Counted from the stretch's first letter, positions 27,191 to 37,202 are shown. The stretch is 64,000 nucleotides of DNA from Nostoc carneum NIES-2107 (GCA_002368155.1 AP018180.1:2141947-2205946), one strand, 5' to 3'. Numbers and translations are program-made. The notes: generated by a model from the sequence alone, not told the origin.

Positions 27191-27333
27191 GCTTTATAAG
27201 CTCAAAGCGATCCTATATGCACATAATTGCTCAAGGCTTAATACTCTCCACCGCCGCTGATTTAAGCCTCTTAGGCAAATTGCGGTGGCAGAAGACTAAG
27301 CTAATGCGCGTCTAAATTGCATAACTACTAATA

Positions 27334-27379
27334 AGGGCTGTTGACTGTTAACTGTTAACGGTCAACTGTCAACAGCCCT
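27334..27379. repeat. Long imperfect palindrome of GTCAACA/TGTTGAC heptamers
   Basis: AGGGCTGTTGACTGTTAAC and GGTCAACTGTCAACAGCCCT face each other. It is made of the same heptamer as the tandem at 7257-7284, so it looks like two opposed heptamer arrays. It stands after the 3' end of the convergent hydrolase gene. Confidence 0.65.
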
Positions 27380-27439
27380 CACGATGGATTGTGCAACTTA
27401 AAGCAGAATAGCTTATTAACTAAGGTGCGTGGTTCGCGT

Positions 27440-28264
27440 CTATAACTTAATGAATTCTAGAAGGTCAGCATTGATTTGATCCGCGTTCGTCGTCGGCATA
27501 CCATGTGGGAAACCTTCGTAGGTTTTCAATACTGCACCTTTCACCAACTTGGCGCTAAGCGGGCCGGAGTTGGCATAGGGGACGATCTGGTCATCATCGC
27601 CATGCATTACCAAAGTTGGCACTGAGATTTTCTTCAGATCCTCCGTGAAGTCGGTTTGGGAGAATGCCACAATGCCATCATAGTGCGCCTTACTCCCACC
27701 CATCATGCCCTGTCGCCACCAATTCTGAATTACACCTTGGGATGCTTTTGCACCTGGGCGATTGTAACCGTAAAAGGGCCCGGCTGGCACATCCCAATAA
27801 AATTGCGTCCTATTGGTGGCTACCTGTGCTTGGAAGTTGTCGAATACTTCTTTAGGTAGACCGCCCGGATTTGCAGGGGTCTTCACCATCAATGGCGGCA
27901 CTGCACTAATAAGGACAGCCTTAGCCACACGACTATCACCGTGGCGTGCGATGTAACGTGTGACCTCCCCGCCGCCGGTTGAATGACCAATATGGATAGC
28001 ATCCTTTAAATCAAGATGTGCGGTGAGCGCAGCAAGGTCATCGGCGTAATGATCCATATCATGTCCATCGCTCGTTTGGCTTGAGCGTCCGTGACCTCGC
28101 CGATCGTGGGCAATGACGCGATAGCCGCGATTTAAAAAGAACATCATCTGAATGTCCCAATCATCAGCCGACAGAGGCCAGCCATGCGAAAAGACGATGG
28201 GCTGTCCTTTGCCCCAGTCCTTGTAGTAAATCTCTGTCCCGTCATTGACTTTGATTGTGCTCAT
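27440..28264 (-). CDS. Alpha/beta hydrolase, non-haem chloroperoxidase type
   Basis: 274 aa, typical length. The catalytic triad is visible: nucleophile Ser95 in GHSTGGGE, an Asp in [11 protein letters not shown] and His254 in FPHGMP; the oxyanion segment is [13 protein letters not shown]. These enzymes are esterases/perhydrolases; the 'chloroperoxidase' name refers to peracid chemistry. The base composition is visibly richer in G and C than the neighbours and I saw no HIP1 octamer in it, so recent transfer from a proteobacterium is plausible. It is convergent with the haloperoxidase-like gene and may not belong to the sulfur island. Confidence 0.9.
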   Translation of the reverse strand: MSTIKVNDGTEIYYKDWGKGQPIVFSHGWPLSADDWDIQMMFFLNRGYRVIAHDRRGHGRSSQTSDGHDMDHYADDLAALTAHLDLKDAIHIGHSTGGGEVTRYIARHGDSRVAKAVLISAVPPLMVKTPANPGGLPKEVFDNFQAQVATNRTQFYWDVPAGPFYGYNRPGAKASQGVIQNWWRQGMMGGSKAHYDGIVAFSQTDFTEDLKKISVPTLVMHGDDDQIVPYANSGPLSAKLVKGAVLKTYEGFPHGMPTTNADQINADLLEFIKL

Positions 28265-29316
28265 CTATTTTTCTCCAGTATGTTGCCTACAAAGTGGTGA
28301 ATAGTTCCGTTGATAGGCAAAATTGTAAAAATGCTGATCGCGTGATGGACTCAAGAAGCTGCTGTCAGAGCACTTTCAGTCAAGGAGTTGCGCGGAAATT
28401 CGCTCCCTGAAGGATCGCAGTCCTCATACGTCTAAAGTTTGCGCTCACCGGACATAGATAACATTTGCAACCAATTGGTAAAGTTTGAACCTAACTATTC
28501 TGATAGGGTAACTGTCACAAGTGGCATAAAGTTCTATCCCCTTACTTGCATGGAAAACTTTACCACACTTGCTTCTAGAAACAATCAATCTATCGGAATA
28601 GCTTTATTCTCTAATTGCTTTACTCTCAGCTTTCTAATACCAGTTCATTGATAATGTCACGCAAATAAGCAGGGGGAACTGGGGAGGCTGGGAATGTAAA
28701 CACCCATTGCTAGGAGGGCTTTATAGTCTTTAATTCTCCCCTTCTCAAGGGGGAATTCTAATGTAAACTAATAATCCACCAACCTAGTTTCAATAACATA
28801 CTGCTTTTTTATTACAGTTTGTAAAGTTTTTCAGAAAAAATGTGATTGTAATTTCTTTTTTTATCCTATTTTTGTGTTTACTAACACGTTTTTGATGAGA
28901 GAAGATTATTGTTAAGCCAAAGAATGAACTGTTGATAATATTTTTGAATTGAAACAATAAGTCAAATTTATTTAGGGCTGGTACTGTTCTAATAATAGCG
29001 TCAATCTTGTAAAACCTTTTATGGCAATACTTTGCACTGGCATTGCCAGTAAAAAACTATTTACTAATTTAATATAATTAAATATTAAAACTTGATTATT
29101 TGGACATAAAAAAAGTTCATTATACTTATTAGAATAATCATGAAATATTTCTTAATAAAAAATGTCTGCGAAGCATTATAAAAATAATTTGTAAGGGTTG
29201 AGAGGGCAAACCAAGTAAATGAAGACTCTAATTTTTTAGGTCTAAATGCTTGGCTTAAAAAACTGAAAATCTTTCTGTAAAACATGAAAGTATGTTCAGC
29301 CTGTACACTAAAATCT
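28265..29316. other. Gene-free region upstream of the phycocyanin operon
   Basis: About 1050 AT-rich bases without a supported gene. Short frames on both strands have no ribosome binding sites or recognisable sequence. The promoter of the cpc operon must lie in its right part or in the following leader. Confidence 0.4.
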
Positions 29317-29394
29317 ATGTTTCAATCAAAACAAATTTGCCTTTTTTTGAAACATGATGAAGCGTTAATAAAACAACAGAAGCTGAATGTTTCA
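29317..29394 (+). promoter_or_regulatory. Triple ATGTTTCA/TGAAACAT repeat in the cpcB leader
   Basis: ATGTTTCA occurs at 29317-29324 and 29387-29394, and its reverse complement TGAAACAT at 29348-29355. Two copies can pair in RNA, or all three may bind a regulator. The cpcB start is 63 bases further. Confidence 0.45.
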
Positions 29395-29456
29395 TTTTTC
29401 ACTTAACCCCTCATCAATTAATTACTCAATTAATCAAAATTTAGGAGAATCACACT

Positions 29457-29978
29457 ATGGTGCAAGATGCATTTTCCAAGGTTGTTTCCCAAGCTGACGC
29501 AAGAGGCGAATATCTAAGTGATGGTCAGTTAGATGCTCTCATCAACTTAGTTAAAGAAGGTAACAAGCGCGTTGACGTTGTTAACCGGATTTCTAGCAAT
29601 GCATCTTCCATTGTTGCTAACGCAGCTCGTTCATTGTTCGCTGAACAACCTCAACTAATTGCGCCTGGTGGAAATGCTTATACTAACCGTCGTGCAGCAG
29701 CTTGTATCCGCGACTTGGAAATCATCCTTCGCTACGTTACCTATGCGATTTTTGCTGGCGATGCAAGCGTTCTAGACGATCGCGCGCTGAATGGCTTGCG
29801 GGAAACCTATTTGGCATTGGGTACTCCTGGTGCTTCTGTTGCGGTTGGTATTCAAAAGCTCAAAGAATCTTCAATTGCTATCGCTAACGATCCCAATGGT
29901 ATTACCCGTGGTGATTGCAGCAATCTGATTGCAGAAGTTTCCGGTTATTTCGATCGCGCAGCAGCAGCAGTTGCCTAA
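29457..29978 (+). CDS. cpcB: Phycocyanin beta chain, sulfur-sparing (Cpc3-type)
   Basis: 173 aa. It carries the hallmarks of C-phycocyanin beta: [40 protein letters not shown] and [10 protein letters not shown]. The two chromophore-binding Cys (83 and 154) are kept, as is Asn73, the residue methylated in other CpcB. The third Cys of ordinary CpcB (in DRCLNG) is Ala110, and the Met of the usual MAACLRDME and KMKE segments are replaced, leaving only the initiator. This is the pattern described for the cpc3 phycocyanin of Calothrix PCC 7601, made under sulfur limitation to save sulfur. A clear AGGAG precedes the ATG. It is the first gene of the rod operon. Confidence 0.96.
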   Translation: MVQDAFSKVVSQADARGEYLSDGQLDALINLVKEGNKRVDVVNRISSNASSIVANAARSLFAEQPQLIAPGGNAYTNRRAAACIRDLEIILRYVTYAIFAGDASVLDDRALNGLRETYLALGTPGASVAVGIQKLKESSIAIANDPNGITRGDCSNLIAEVSGYFDRAAAAVA

Positions 29979-30098
29979 ACATCAAAACACTTTCTATTAG
30001 GCCTCTTGCATAAAGGCAAAATTGATTTGAAACAGCAATTTTTGCAAGAAGTCTATTCAACAAATTTTTTGTAAAAGCAATTAGGAGAAGTTCTTCCA

Positions 30099-30590
30099 AT
30101 GACTAAAACACCATTAACTGAAGCAGTTGTAGCTGCTGATTCCCAAGGCCGTTTCTTAAGCAGCACCGAACTCCAAGTTGCATTTGGTCGTTTTCGCCAA
30201 GCAGGTTCTAGCTTAGAAGCAGCAAAAGCACTATCCAAAAAAGCTTCTAGCCTTGCAGAAGCTGCTGCTAATGCTGTGTACCAAAAATTCCCCTACACCA
30301 CCACCACATCTGGCCCTAACTACGCTTCTAGTCAAACAGGTAAAGATAAGTGCGTGCGTGATATCGGCTATTACCTGCGGATTGTTACTTACGGTTTAGT
30401 TGTTGGTGGTACAGGCCCAATCGATGATTATTTGATTGGTGGTTTGGCTGAAATCAACCGTACCTTTGAATTATCTCCTAGCTGGTACATTGAAGCTCTC
30501 AAATATATCAAAGCTAATCATGGTTTAAGCGGCGACCCTGCTGTTGAAGCTAACTCCTACATTGATTACATCATCAATGCTCTGAGCTAA
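30099..30590 (+). CDS. cpcA: Phycocyanin alpha chain, sulfur-sparing (Cpc3-type)
   Basis: 163 aa, standard CpcA length. It contains [39 protein letters not shown] and the ending of the family ([20 protein letters not shown]). Only Cys85, which binds the bilin, and the initiator Met remain; positions that are usually Met or Cys (R-M-V-T-Y-C, G-P-M-D) read Ile, Gly and Ile here. It forms the alpha-beta monomer with the preceding gene, 120 bases upstream, and has its own ribosome binding site (TTAGGAGAAG). Confidence 0.96.
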   Translation: MTKTPLTEAVVAADSQGRFLSSTELQVAFGRFRQAGSSLEAAKALSKKASSLAEAAANAVYQKFPYTTTTSGPNYASSQTGKDKCVRDIGYYLRIVTYGLVVGGTGPIDDYLIGGLAEINRTFELSPSWYIEALKYIKANHGLSGDPAVEANSYIDYIINALS

Positions 30591-31120
30591 GTTAGCTCAA
30601 TTTAAGTACAGCAGCAAATGGTCGGTTGATAAATCAGATCAATTCGCAGCTATGGGTTCTAAAAAGCTTTTCAGTTTTGTGTAACACGGTTATGAAAATC
30701 CTTTGGTAATTATGCAATACAAATGAATAGTTTTACCAAATGATTTTTGGCAGTCATTAATCTTGTTTCACATCAACTGAATATCAAGTTTGCAACCGTA
30801 AAAAGTTGCAAATTGCAAAAGCGTCAAGCATTTGTGTAGTAAGCTGAGAAATTTATAAACACTGGCTTCACTATGTATTAGCAGTCAAATACAGCTGACT
30901 CAAATACTGGTGTTGTCTGGGTAGATAAATTCTCATCTTATTACGCAAGGCTTTTTCTTAATTGTGAAAAAAAATTTATTAACAAATTTTGTAAATGAGG
31001 ACTTTAGTCCTTTACTTTAAAGCACTAAAGTGCTAATTACGAAGTTGACCATTTTTTAGCTGTAACTTAAAAAATTTTTACCGAGTTTAACGGGTTAGAA
31101 AATAAGGAACAGATAAGATT
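30591..31120 (+). other. Long intra-operon gap with hairpins
   Basis: 530 bases without a gene between cpcA and the first linker. At 30998-31039 two hairpins follow each other (AGGACT/AGTCCT and AGCACT/AGTGCT arms), a dispersed Nostoc-type repeat. In phycocyanin operons such a site commonly separates an abundant cpcBA transcript from a rarer full-length one; that is inference here. Confidence 0.5.
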
Positions 31121-31936
31121 ATGGCACCGTTAACAGAAGCAAGCAGATTGGGAATTCGTCCGTTTGCAGATAGTGACAAAGTGGAATTGCGGTTTGTCAA
31201 AACCGCAGAAGAAGTACGGTCAGTTATTTGGTCTGCATATCGCCAAGTTTTAGGTAATGAGCATCTGTTTCAAAGTGAACGGCTATCTAGTGCAGAATCA
31301 CTTTTGCAACAGGCGCAAATTTCTGTGCGGGATTTTGTGAGAGCGATCGCACAATCCGAACTGTATCGCCAGAAATTCTTCTATTCCAACTCGCAAGTGC
31401 GCTTCATTGAACTGAATTATAAGCATTTGCTGGGTCGTGCGCCTTACGATGAATCAGAAATTGCCTACCACGTTGATATCTATACTTCTCAAGGTTACGA
31501 AGCCGAGATTAACTCCTACATTGATTCTGTAGAGTATCAACAAAACTTTGGTGATGCTATAGTGCCGTACTATCGGGGTTATCAAACTACAGTAGGACAA
31601 AAAACTGCTGGCTTTCCTCGATTCTTTCAGTTGTATCGAGGCTATGCAAATAGCGATCGCGCCCAAAACAAAACCAAAGGGCAATTAACCTGGGATTTAG
31701 CAAAAAATTTAGTATCCCCCATTTATCCTGCTGATGCTGGCTCCTTAACTGGCGTATCAACAGGAAATCGTGGTGGTAATACTTATCGGATTCGTACCAC
31801 ACAAGCTGCTTCTCCCAACTCACCACGCATTCGCCAAAGCATTACCGAAGTAGTTGTCCCATTCGATCAGTTATCGAATCGTTTACAACAACTCAATCGC
31901 CAAGGGCGCAAGGTAATTAGCATAGCTCTTTCTTAG
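31121..31936 (+). CDS. Phycocyanin rod linker, sulfur-free (first)
   Basis: 271 aa, typical for 30-kDa rod linkers. The N-terminal linker domain (residues 1-180) has [16 protein letters not shown], the core [17 protein letters not shown] and [20 protein letters not shown]. The C-terminal CpcD-like domain (about 215-271) ends [20 protein letters not shown]. It joins phycocyanin hexamers in the phycobilisome rod. There is no Cys, and only the initiator Met. It is of the CpcC/CpcH/CpcI kind; I do not decide between H and I. Confidence 0.94.
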   Translation: MAPLTEASRLGIRPFADSDKVELRFVKTAEEVRSVIWSAYRQVLGNEHLFQSERLSSAESLLQQAQISVRDFVRAIAQSELYRQKFFYSNSQVRFIELNYKHLLGRAPYDESEIAYHVDIYTSQGYEAEINSYIDSVEYQQNFGDAIVPYYRGYQTTVGQKTAGFPRFFQLYRGYANSDRAQNKTKGQLTWDLAKNLVSPIYPADAGSLTGVSTGNRGGNTYRIRTTQAASPNSPRIRQSITEVVVPFDQLSNRLQQLNRQGRKVISIALS

Positions 31937-32222
31937 TTCTGAGTGCTGAGTGCTGAGTTCTGAGTGCGTAGAGGGTTTAGCAATGCTAAACCCCTACAAA
32001 AAATCTCTTTGTGTCAGAATTTTAGTGAATCAACTAATGAGTTATGAGCAAGATTTCAAACTTGGAAATGTTTTTCTTTTAGTAGGCGTTATTTTAACTC
32101 ACTTACTAATAATTAAGAAACCATATCCAAAGTCTGAAAATCTTTATTTTTCAACTCAGAACTCAGCACTCAGAACTCAGCACTATTTTCAACTCAAAAC
32201 CCTTCTTTAAGGAGACTTTTAG
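31937..32222. repeat. Opposed heptamer arrays between the two linker genes
   Basis: GAGTGCT/GAGTTCT units at 31940-31968 and the complementary ACTCAGC/ACTCAGA units at 32153-32184 face each other and can form a long hairpin around a central 180 bases. No gene is supported inside. It may lower read-through to the second linker. Confidence 0.6.
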
Positions 32223-33089
32223 ATGCCAATTACAACAGCTGCATCCAGACTTGGAACTTCTGCATTTAGTAACGCTGCTCCTATTGAATTACGTTCCAAC
32301 GCCAACAAAGCAGAAATTGCACAGGTGATTGCGGCTATTTATCGTCAGGTTTTAGGTAACGATTATGTGTTGCAATCTGAACGTTTGAAGGGTTTGGAAT
32401 CGCTCCTGACTAACGGGAATATTACAGTTCAAGAATTTGTTAGGCAGTTAGCTAAATCAAATCTATACAAATCCAAGTTTTTTTCTAACAACTTTCATAG
32501 CCGTGTGACAGAGCTAAATTTCAAACATTTGCTTGGTCGCGCTCCCTATGATGAATCTGAGATTATCTATCATCTAGATTTATATCAAACCAAAGGCTAT
32601 GAAGCTGACATTGATTCTTACATCGATTCAGCAGAGTACCAGACAAATTTTGGCGAAAATATTGTGCCTTATTATCGGGGATTTAACAATCAACTAGGGC
32701 AAAAAACAGTAGGCTTTACCCGAATTTTTCAACTATATCGCGGTTATGCAACAAGCGATCGCTCTCAAATCCCTGGAGCATCAGCTCGTTTAGCTAGCGA
32801 ATTAGCCAGAAATAGCGCATCAACGGTTATTGCTCCTGCTGGTAGTAACAATGGTTTTGCTTATCGTGCTTCTGTCAAAGGACAAACCCCCAGCACAGCA
32901 TTTCAAGGTTCGCAAGCCTTTGGTTCAGGAAGGCTGTATCGCGTTGAAGTGGCAGCTATTTCTCAACCTGGTTATCCCAAAGTTCGCCGCATCAACAAAG
33001 CCGTAGTTATCCCCTACGAAGAACTATCCAATTATTTCCAACAAGTTCAACGTCGCAATGGCAAAATTGCCAGCGTGACACCGCTTTAG
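32223..33089 (+). CDS. Phycocyanin rod linker, sulfur-free (second)
   Basis: 288 aa. Same architecture as the preceding gene: linker domain ([40 protein letters not shown]) and CpcD-like C-terminal domain ([36 protein letters not shown]). No Cys and no Met but the initiator. Two different linkers mean that rods with at least two Cpc3 hexamers can be built. AAGGAG precedes the ATG. Confidence 0.94.
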   Translation: MPITTAASRLGTSAFSNAAPIELRSNANKAEIAQVIAAIYRQVLGNDYVLQSERLKGLESLLTNGNITVQEFVRQLAKSNLYKSKFFSNNFHSRVTELNFKHLLGRAPYDESEIIYHLDLYQTKGYEADIDSYIDSAEYQTNFGENIVPYYRGFNNQLGQKTVGFTRIFQLYRGYATSDRSQIPGASARLASELARNSASTVIAPAGSNNGFAYRASVKGQTPSTAFQGSQAFGSGRLYRVEVAAISQPGYPKVRRINKAVVIPYEELSNYFQQVQRRNGKIASVTPL

Positions 33090-33091
33090 GG

Positions 33092-33228
33092 GTTGGGGAC
33101 TGGGGACTGGGTATTAGGGACTGGGACTGTGAAAAGGCAGGGGGGCAGGGAGCAGGGGGAAAAATAACAAACACCAATTACCAATTACCCATTACCAATG
33201 CCCCATGCCCTATGCCCTATGCCCTTTG
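33092..33228. repeat. Paired heptamer arrays GGGGACT and ATTACCA/CCTATGC
   Basis: G-rich units (GGGGACT type) at 33092-33128 are followed by ATTACCA/ATTACCC units at about 33175-33200 and CCCATGC/CCTATGC units to 33228. The same G-rich then ATTACC pairing recurs at 38340-38484 and 51275-51444. Confidence 0.8.
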
Positions 33229-33258
33229 AATATTGTTCTTGATTGTTAGGATGTCAAC

Positions 33259-33471
33259 ATGGTTTATCAAAGTCGGAGTTTTCAAGTAGAAGTTTCGGGA
33301 TTGCATCAAAATGAGGTGACAAATCAAAACAATTACCCGATTCGTGCTAGCGGTAGTGTGTTTATTACCGTACCTTTTAGCAGGTTTAATGAAGAACTTC
33401 AGCGGATTAATCGCTTGGGTGGCAAAATTGTCAATATTCAACCTTTAAATCTGCAAATAGAAGAAAATTAA
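33259..33471 (+). CDS. cpcD: Phycobilisome rod-capping linker CpcD, sulfur-free
   Basis: 70 aa, a normal length for the small rod cap. It shows the CpcD fold: SRSFQVEVSGLHQNE, SGSVFITVPFSRFNEELQRI and GGKIVNIQPL. It ends the rod at its outer tip. There is no Cys and only the initiator Met. It is the last gene of the operon and is followed by a strong terminator. Confidence 0.92.
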   Translation: MVYQSRSFQVEVSGLHQNEVTNQNNYPIRASGSVFITVPFSRFNEELQRINRLGGKIVNIQPLNLQIEEN

Positions 33472-33512
33472 GATTCGGTTGCATTAATTTCTAATTTCTC
33501 TTAAGTCACTAT

Positions 33513-33557
33513 TTAGCCCACACTTTATATTGAAAAATTGAGTGTGGGCTAATTTTT
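33513..33557 (+). terminator. Terminator of the sulfur-sparing cpc operon
   Basis: Twelve-base stem TTAGCCCACACT/AGTGTGGGCTAA with a 16-base loop, followed by TTTTT. Confidence 0.88.
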
Positions 33558-33642
33558 GATGTTTATTTACTTCCTTCGCAAGAAAACATTATTTAATTCT
33601 GGATTAAGGGACTTCCAAATAAAAAAATATCCCAGTATTTAT

Positions 33643-33702
33643 TGTGGGGTGGACATCTTGTCCGCCCAGTTTATGTGGCGGGCAAGATGCCCGCTCCACA
33701 AG
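33643..33702. repeat. Dispersed palindrome with GGGCATCTTGCCCGCC arms
   Basis: The left arm (GTGGGGTGGACATCTTGTCC) and the right arm (GGGCAAGATGCCCGCTCCAC) are complementary with few mismatches. A fragment of the same repeat is at 20983. No gene is found between 33558 and 34133. Confidence 0.7.
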
Positions 33703-34005
33703 ATGGAATAATTTATTTCTTGGAAATACCTAAAATAGATAATATTGTTTGAGAGTTTTATACCCGCCTGATGGTAAGGGTTGTTAATCTAAAATTTAAA
33801 ACCTAAAATAGTAGAAGCTATGCTAAAATGGTATTGCATAGTTAGTTCACATAAGATGTCTACCCTACAAATTTATAGACATTTTAGATATGCAGATTTA
33901 ATGGAGTTTAGCTGAGAATAAAGTCAAATTATACTCACAAATGATTGAATTTCATACTATTTGTTTGGGTTGAATAGCACTTACTTAAGCAAAAGTTGCT
34001 GCTCC

Positions 34006-34035
34006 GCTCCCCGACTTTTCAAAAAGTCGGGGAGC
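34006..34035. terminator. Hairpin of the CCCCGACTTTT family
   Basis: GCTCCCCGACTTTT/AAAAGTCGGGGAGC with almost no loop, 98 bases before the nitroreductase gene. Same family as at 24779 and 47220. It has no following T-run, so a repeat or attenuator is as likely as a terminator. Confidence 0.55.
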
Positions 34036-34133
34036 TAAAATCTCGCTAAATTAAAGGTAAAAGGTTCTGACTTTCCTCGTTTCACTTTTTCCCTTAACCG
34101 ACAAGTATTGTAATAACAGCAAAATCGCACATT

Positions 34134-34955
34134 ATGCCTAATTTTACCGAGTTGCTTCATCATCGTTATGGTGGTAGCCCAGTTAATGCAGAGCTACCTG
34201 TAAATGACTTCATAAGTTCTCTGTTATCTCACCGTTCAATTCGGGCTTACTTACCGGATGCTTTACCCTCAGGAACCTTAGAAACCTTAGTAGCAGCGGC
34301 GCAGTCAGCAGCTACATCCTCAAATCTCCAAACATGGAGTGTGGTAGCGGTGGAAGATCCCAGCCGTAAAGAAAAGCTATCTCAACTAGCTAATAATCAA
34401 GCCCATATTCGCCAAGCTCCTTTATTTCTGGTATGGTTAGCAGATTTAGCGAGGCTGGCGCATATCGCAGAAAGTCGGGGATTACCTCATGAAGGTTTAG
34501 ATTATCTCGAACTATTTTTGATGGCGGCGATTGATGCAGCATTAGCAGCGCAAAATGCTGTAGTAGCGGCGGAGTCGTTAGGATTAGGAACAGTGTATAT
34601 TGGTGCGTTGCGTAACAAGCCCGAAGAAGTGGCGCAGGTTTTAGAATTACCAAAACAAGTATTTGCTGTTTTTGGTTTGTGTGTGGGTTATAGCGATCGC
34701 ACTGTGGAAACAGCGATTAAACCACGCTTACCCCAAACAACTGTGTTGCATCGCGAAACTTACAAACTAGCAGACAAAGAAGAAGATATCGCTTCTTATA
34801 ACCAAGCGATGGAAGCTTTTTATCAGTCTCAGAAGATGAGTGTCCCTGGTGATTGGACAGAACATTCCGCTAAACGCGTGGCTTTTGCTCAGTCCTTATC
34901 GGGGCGCGATCGCTTGCGGGAAGTTTTGAATAATTTGGGTTTTGAACTACGATAA
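34134..34955 (+). CDS. NfsA-like NADPH-dependent nitroreductase / flavin reductase
   Basis: 273 aa. Nitroreductase fold of the NfsA/Frp type: the FMN-contacting HRSIRAYLPDALPSGTLETL, AAQSAATSSNLQTWSVVAVE, ESLGLGTVYIGALRNKPEEV and FGLCVGYSD. Such FMN enzymes reduce quinones, nitro groups or free flavin with NADPH. Between the cpc operon and ssuB it could supply reduced flavin or handle an aromatic left after desulfonation; that is inference. Its own terminator follows. Confidence 0.87.
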   Translation: MPNFTELLHHRYGGSPVNAELPVNDFISSLLSHRSIRAYLPDALPSGTLETLVAAAQSAATSSNLQTWSVVAVEDPSRKEKLSQLANNQAHIRQAPLFLVWLADLARLAHIAESRGLPHEGLDYLELFLMAAIDAALAAQNAVVAAESLGLGTVYIGALRNKPEEVAQVLELPKQVFAVFGLCVGYSDRTVETAIKPRLPQTTVLHRETYKLADKEEDIASYNQAMEAFYQSQKMSVPGDWTEHSAKRVAFAQSLSGRDRLREVLNNLGFELR

Positions 34956-34990
34956 TCTTTCCAGCTTGATTTGCTCAATCTATTTTGAGA

Positions 34991-35033
34991 ATTAACCCTA
35001 CTTTCAACAGTTAGAAAGTGGGGTTAAATTTTT
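34991..35033 (+). terminator. Rho-independent terminator after the nitroreductase
   Basis: Stem ATTAACCCTACTTTC pairs with GAAAGTGGGGTTAAAT with one mismatch; TTTTT follows. Confidence 0.85.
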
Positions 35034-35180
35034 AAGTTTCCTCCTCTGCATCCTCTGCAAAGGGATAATTTATTTGTTGATATTTCCCCAATTATGTAGC
35101 TATTAACACATTTTGTAAGTTTTTTTATTACAAGCTACTTGCCTTTTTGCCCCACCTATGTGAGACTACTAGAAATATAC

Positions 35181-35219
35181 TACTAAAGTTCGACCAATTT
35201 ACCGTAGTTTACTGATAAT
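35181..35219 (+). promoter_or_regulatory. Candidate sulfur-response element and promoter upstream of ssuB
   Basis: TACTAAAGTTCGACCAATTT, ACCGTAGTTTA at 35181-35211 agrees with 21369-21399 at 28 of 31 positions by hand count. GATAAT follows at 35214-35219, so TTCGACC could overlap the -35 region. The remaining bases up to ssuB (35530) have no gene. Confidence 0.62.
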
Positions 35220-35529
35220 CAGTTATCAACAATCAGGCAAATTACTAGTGTAAATGTCTTCTAGGAAAGTTTTGAGATTACCGAAGCTTAAGGGAGGAAA
35301 AGCAATGTCACTCAAAATATGTTGTTGCAGCGCTAGTTAATGACATTCTTTTCAGATGTTTGCTTAGGTAATAGGTCTTCATACCGCATCAATCAGATGA
35401 CAAATAGAGTTACAGAAGACCATATAAGTGTATTTTGCAGGTATTTTTTCTGACTAATAAACTTCTCTAGCCATCTAGAGAAAGTTAATAAGTTGACTGA
35501 CATAAGAAGAAAAAAAGGAGATTTGTGGA

Positions 35530-36333
35530 ATGACATATCCAGTACGAGGGATGCATTTAAAACTACAAGGGCTAAGCAAGTCTTTTGGAACAAAGACTGT
35601 TTTGCAGGATATTGATTTGGATATTCAGCCCGGGGAATTTGTCGCCATAGTTGGGCGCAGTGGTTGCGGTAAAAGTACAATGTTACGGCTAATTGCTGGG
35701 TTAGATGCAGCTACTGGCGGCGGTGTGTTTTTAAATGATCAGCATTCCCATCATCGGATTAATCCAGATATTCGGATGATGTTTCAGGATGCGCGATTAT
35801 TACCTTGGCAACGCGTACTCACAAATGTGGAGTTAGGCTTGTTAGGTGCTAACTCCAAAGTTTATGCCAAGCAAACAGCTTTGCAAGTTTTGCGCGCTGT
35901 GGGATTAGAAGATAGGGCTAACGAATGGCCTGCTGTCCTTTCTGGAGGACAGCGCCAACGGGTAGCATTAGCTAGAGCCTTAGCCAGTAGCCCAGCTTTA
36001 TTGCTGCTAGATGAGCCTCTAGGTGCATTGGATGCGCTTACACGTATTGAAATGCAGCAATTAATAGAGCAGTTATGGCAAGAGCAAGGATTTACTGCAT
36101 TATTAATTACTCACGATGTGGAAGAAGCTGTTGTAGTAGCAGACAGAGTCTTACTCATTGAAAACGGTCAGATTGGTTTAGATTTAGAGATTGATTTGCC
36201 ACGTCCACGAGTTAGAGGAGATATTGCACTAGCTCAGACAGTGGAGAAGATTTTACAACGAGTGATGGGTCAGCCAGAGCGCGAATCAGAATTACCAGCA
36301 GATTCATTTATCTTCTCATCTACAACAGTATAA
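35530..36333 (+). CDS. ssuB: Sulfonate ABC transporter ATP-binding protein
   Basis: 267 aa. Walker [10 protein letters not shown] (residues 42-50), Q-loop near [11 protein letters not shown], signature [15 protein letters not shown] near 137, Walker [13 protein letters not shown], and the switch His in [10 protein letters not shown]. The RLLPW after the Q-loop is typical of SsuB/TauB. It energises uptake of sulfonates with SsuC at 40403. AGGAG precedes the ATG. It contains normal amounts of Met (seven). Confidence 0.94.
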   Translation: MTYPVRGMHLKLQGLSKSFGTKTVLQDIDLDIQPGEFVAIVGRSGCGKSTMLRLIAGLDAATGGGVFLNDQHSHHRINPDIRMMFQDARLLPWQRVLTNVELGLLGANSKVYAKQTALQVLRAVGLEDRANEWPAVLSGGQRQRVALARALASSPALLLLDEPLGALDALTRIEMQQLIEQLWQEQGFTALLITHDVEEAVVVADRVLLIENGQIGLDLEIDLPRPRVRGDIALAQTVEKILQRVMGQPERESELPADSFIFSSTTV

Positions 36334-36600
36334 GAGATTTCCACTTCATCTCATATCCGGCTAATCAGTTATGAATTTCATATGTTTTGTAAAAATAGGA
36401 AAACTCTTTCTCCCCCAACTTCTACCTACTTACAGCCTTAATGATAAGTCTGTAACCCAACGAGACATCATTGCCATCCATATTCTGAGACTTTCTTTAG
36501 TTCTTGGGTGGGATGAGGATTTTTGATTGCTTTCAAGAAAATGTACCTGATGCTTTCCGTGGTAATTGGTTCAATGAAATTCACTACCCACTGTTTCGGT

Positions 36601-36770
36601 ATGGAGCGGACTACGTACAGTGATATTTCTAATGATCAGTACAACCACATTGAACCAAGCTTATTAAATATTTTGCCTCCGCCAGGGAAGTGTTGTGTAA
36701 ATCTCTATTCTTCGCGAGCATAACACAGCACTTCTCTTCCCTAAAATCAGCCTTGAAATTGGTAATTAAT
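36601..36770 (+). pseudogene. Remnant of an IS5-type transposase N terminus
   Basis: A short frame reads TTYSDISNDQYNHIEP, then LLNILPPPGK, which recalls the start of IS5-family (DUF4096) transposases (L-T-D-E-Q-W-x-x-I-E-P). It breaks off after 30 codons, into a hairpin with GAAGTGTTGTGT/ACACAGCACTTC arms at about 36688-36737. I see nothing else in the 870-base gap between ssuB and the following gene. Confidence 0.4.
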
Positions 36771-37202
36771 AATTGATTGGTTTTTGCCAGTTTTATAAAT
36801 TATTGTAATAGCTAATTTATGCACCTTAGCTTATTAGCGCTATCTTCACATAATGAGGCTAGATAGTTTTTTAAAGGAACAAATTCAATTAGCAACAGAT
36901 TTTAATCAACTATCTATTTCCACAATACAAGTTTCCATCACAGTAACCCTCTCGTAAATCTATCTTAAGGTGGGTAACTCCACCTTAATTCCTCAATTAA
37001 AAGATTACGAATAAACCTTAATTACATTTTCATTTAGATATTTATAGATTTATTACACCGCACCCACGCTTAACAACATCCCATGACATCCCCACTCAAG
37101 AGCGAAAACATTATATATAACCGAAGTCCTTAAGCTAGTAGGTTATGAATTTAGCAGATTGATAAATTTTTCACGATTTTTAAGGCGGAGGAAAGACGAT
37201 TA

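Noticed and set aside
31950-32210. 86-codon frame between the linker genes
   Set aside because: It spans the opposed heptamer arrays; composition is not protein-like.
33092-33228. CRISPR array
   Set aside because: Units are seven bases long without spacers; none of the repeats in the window has the repeat-spacer pattern of CRISPR.
36523-36723. Intact small protein gene after ssuB
   Set aside because: Only its second half resembles a known protein (transposase start) and it stops early, so I record it as a remnant.
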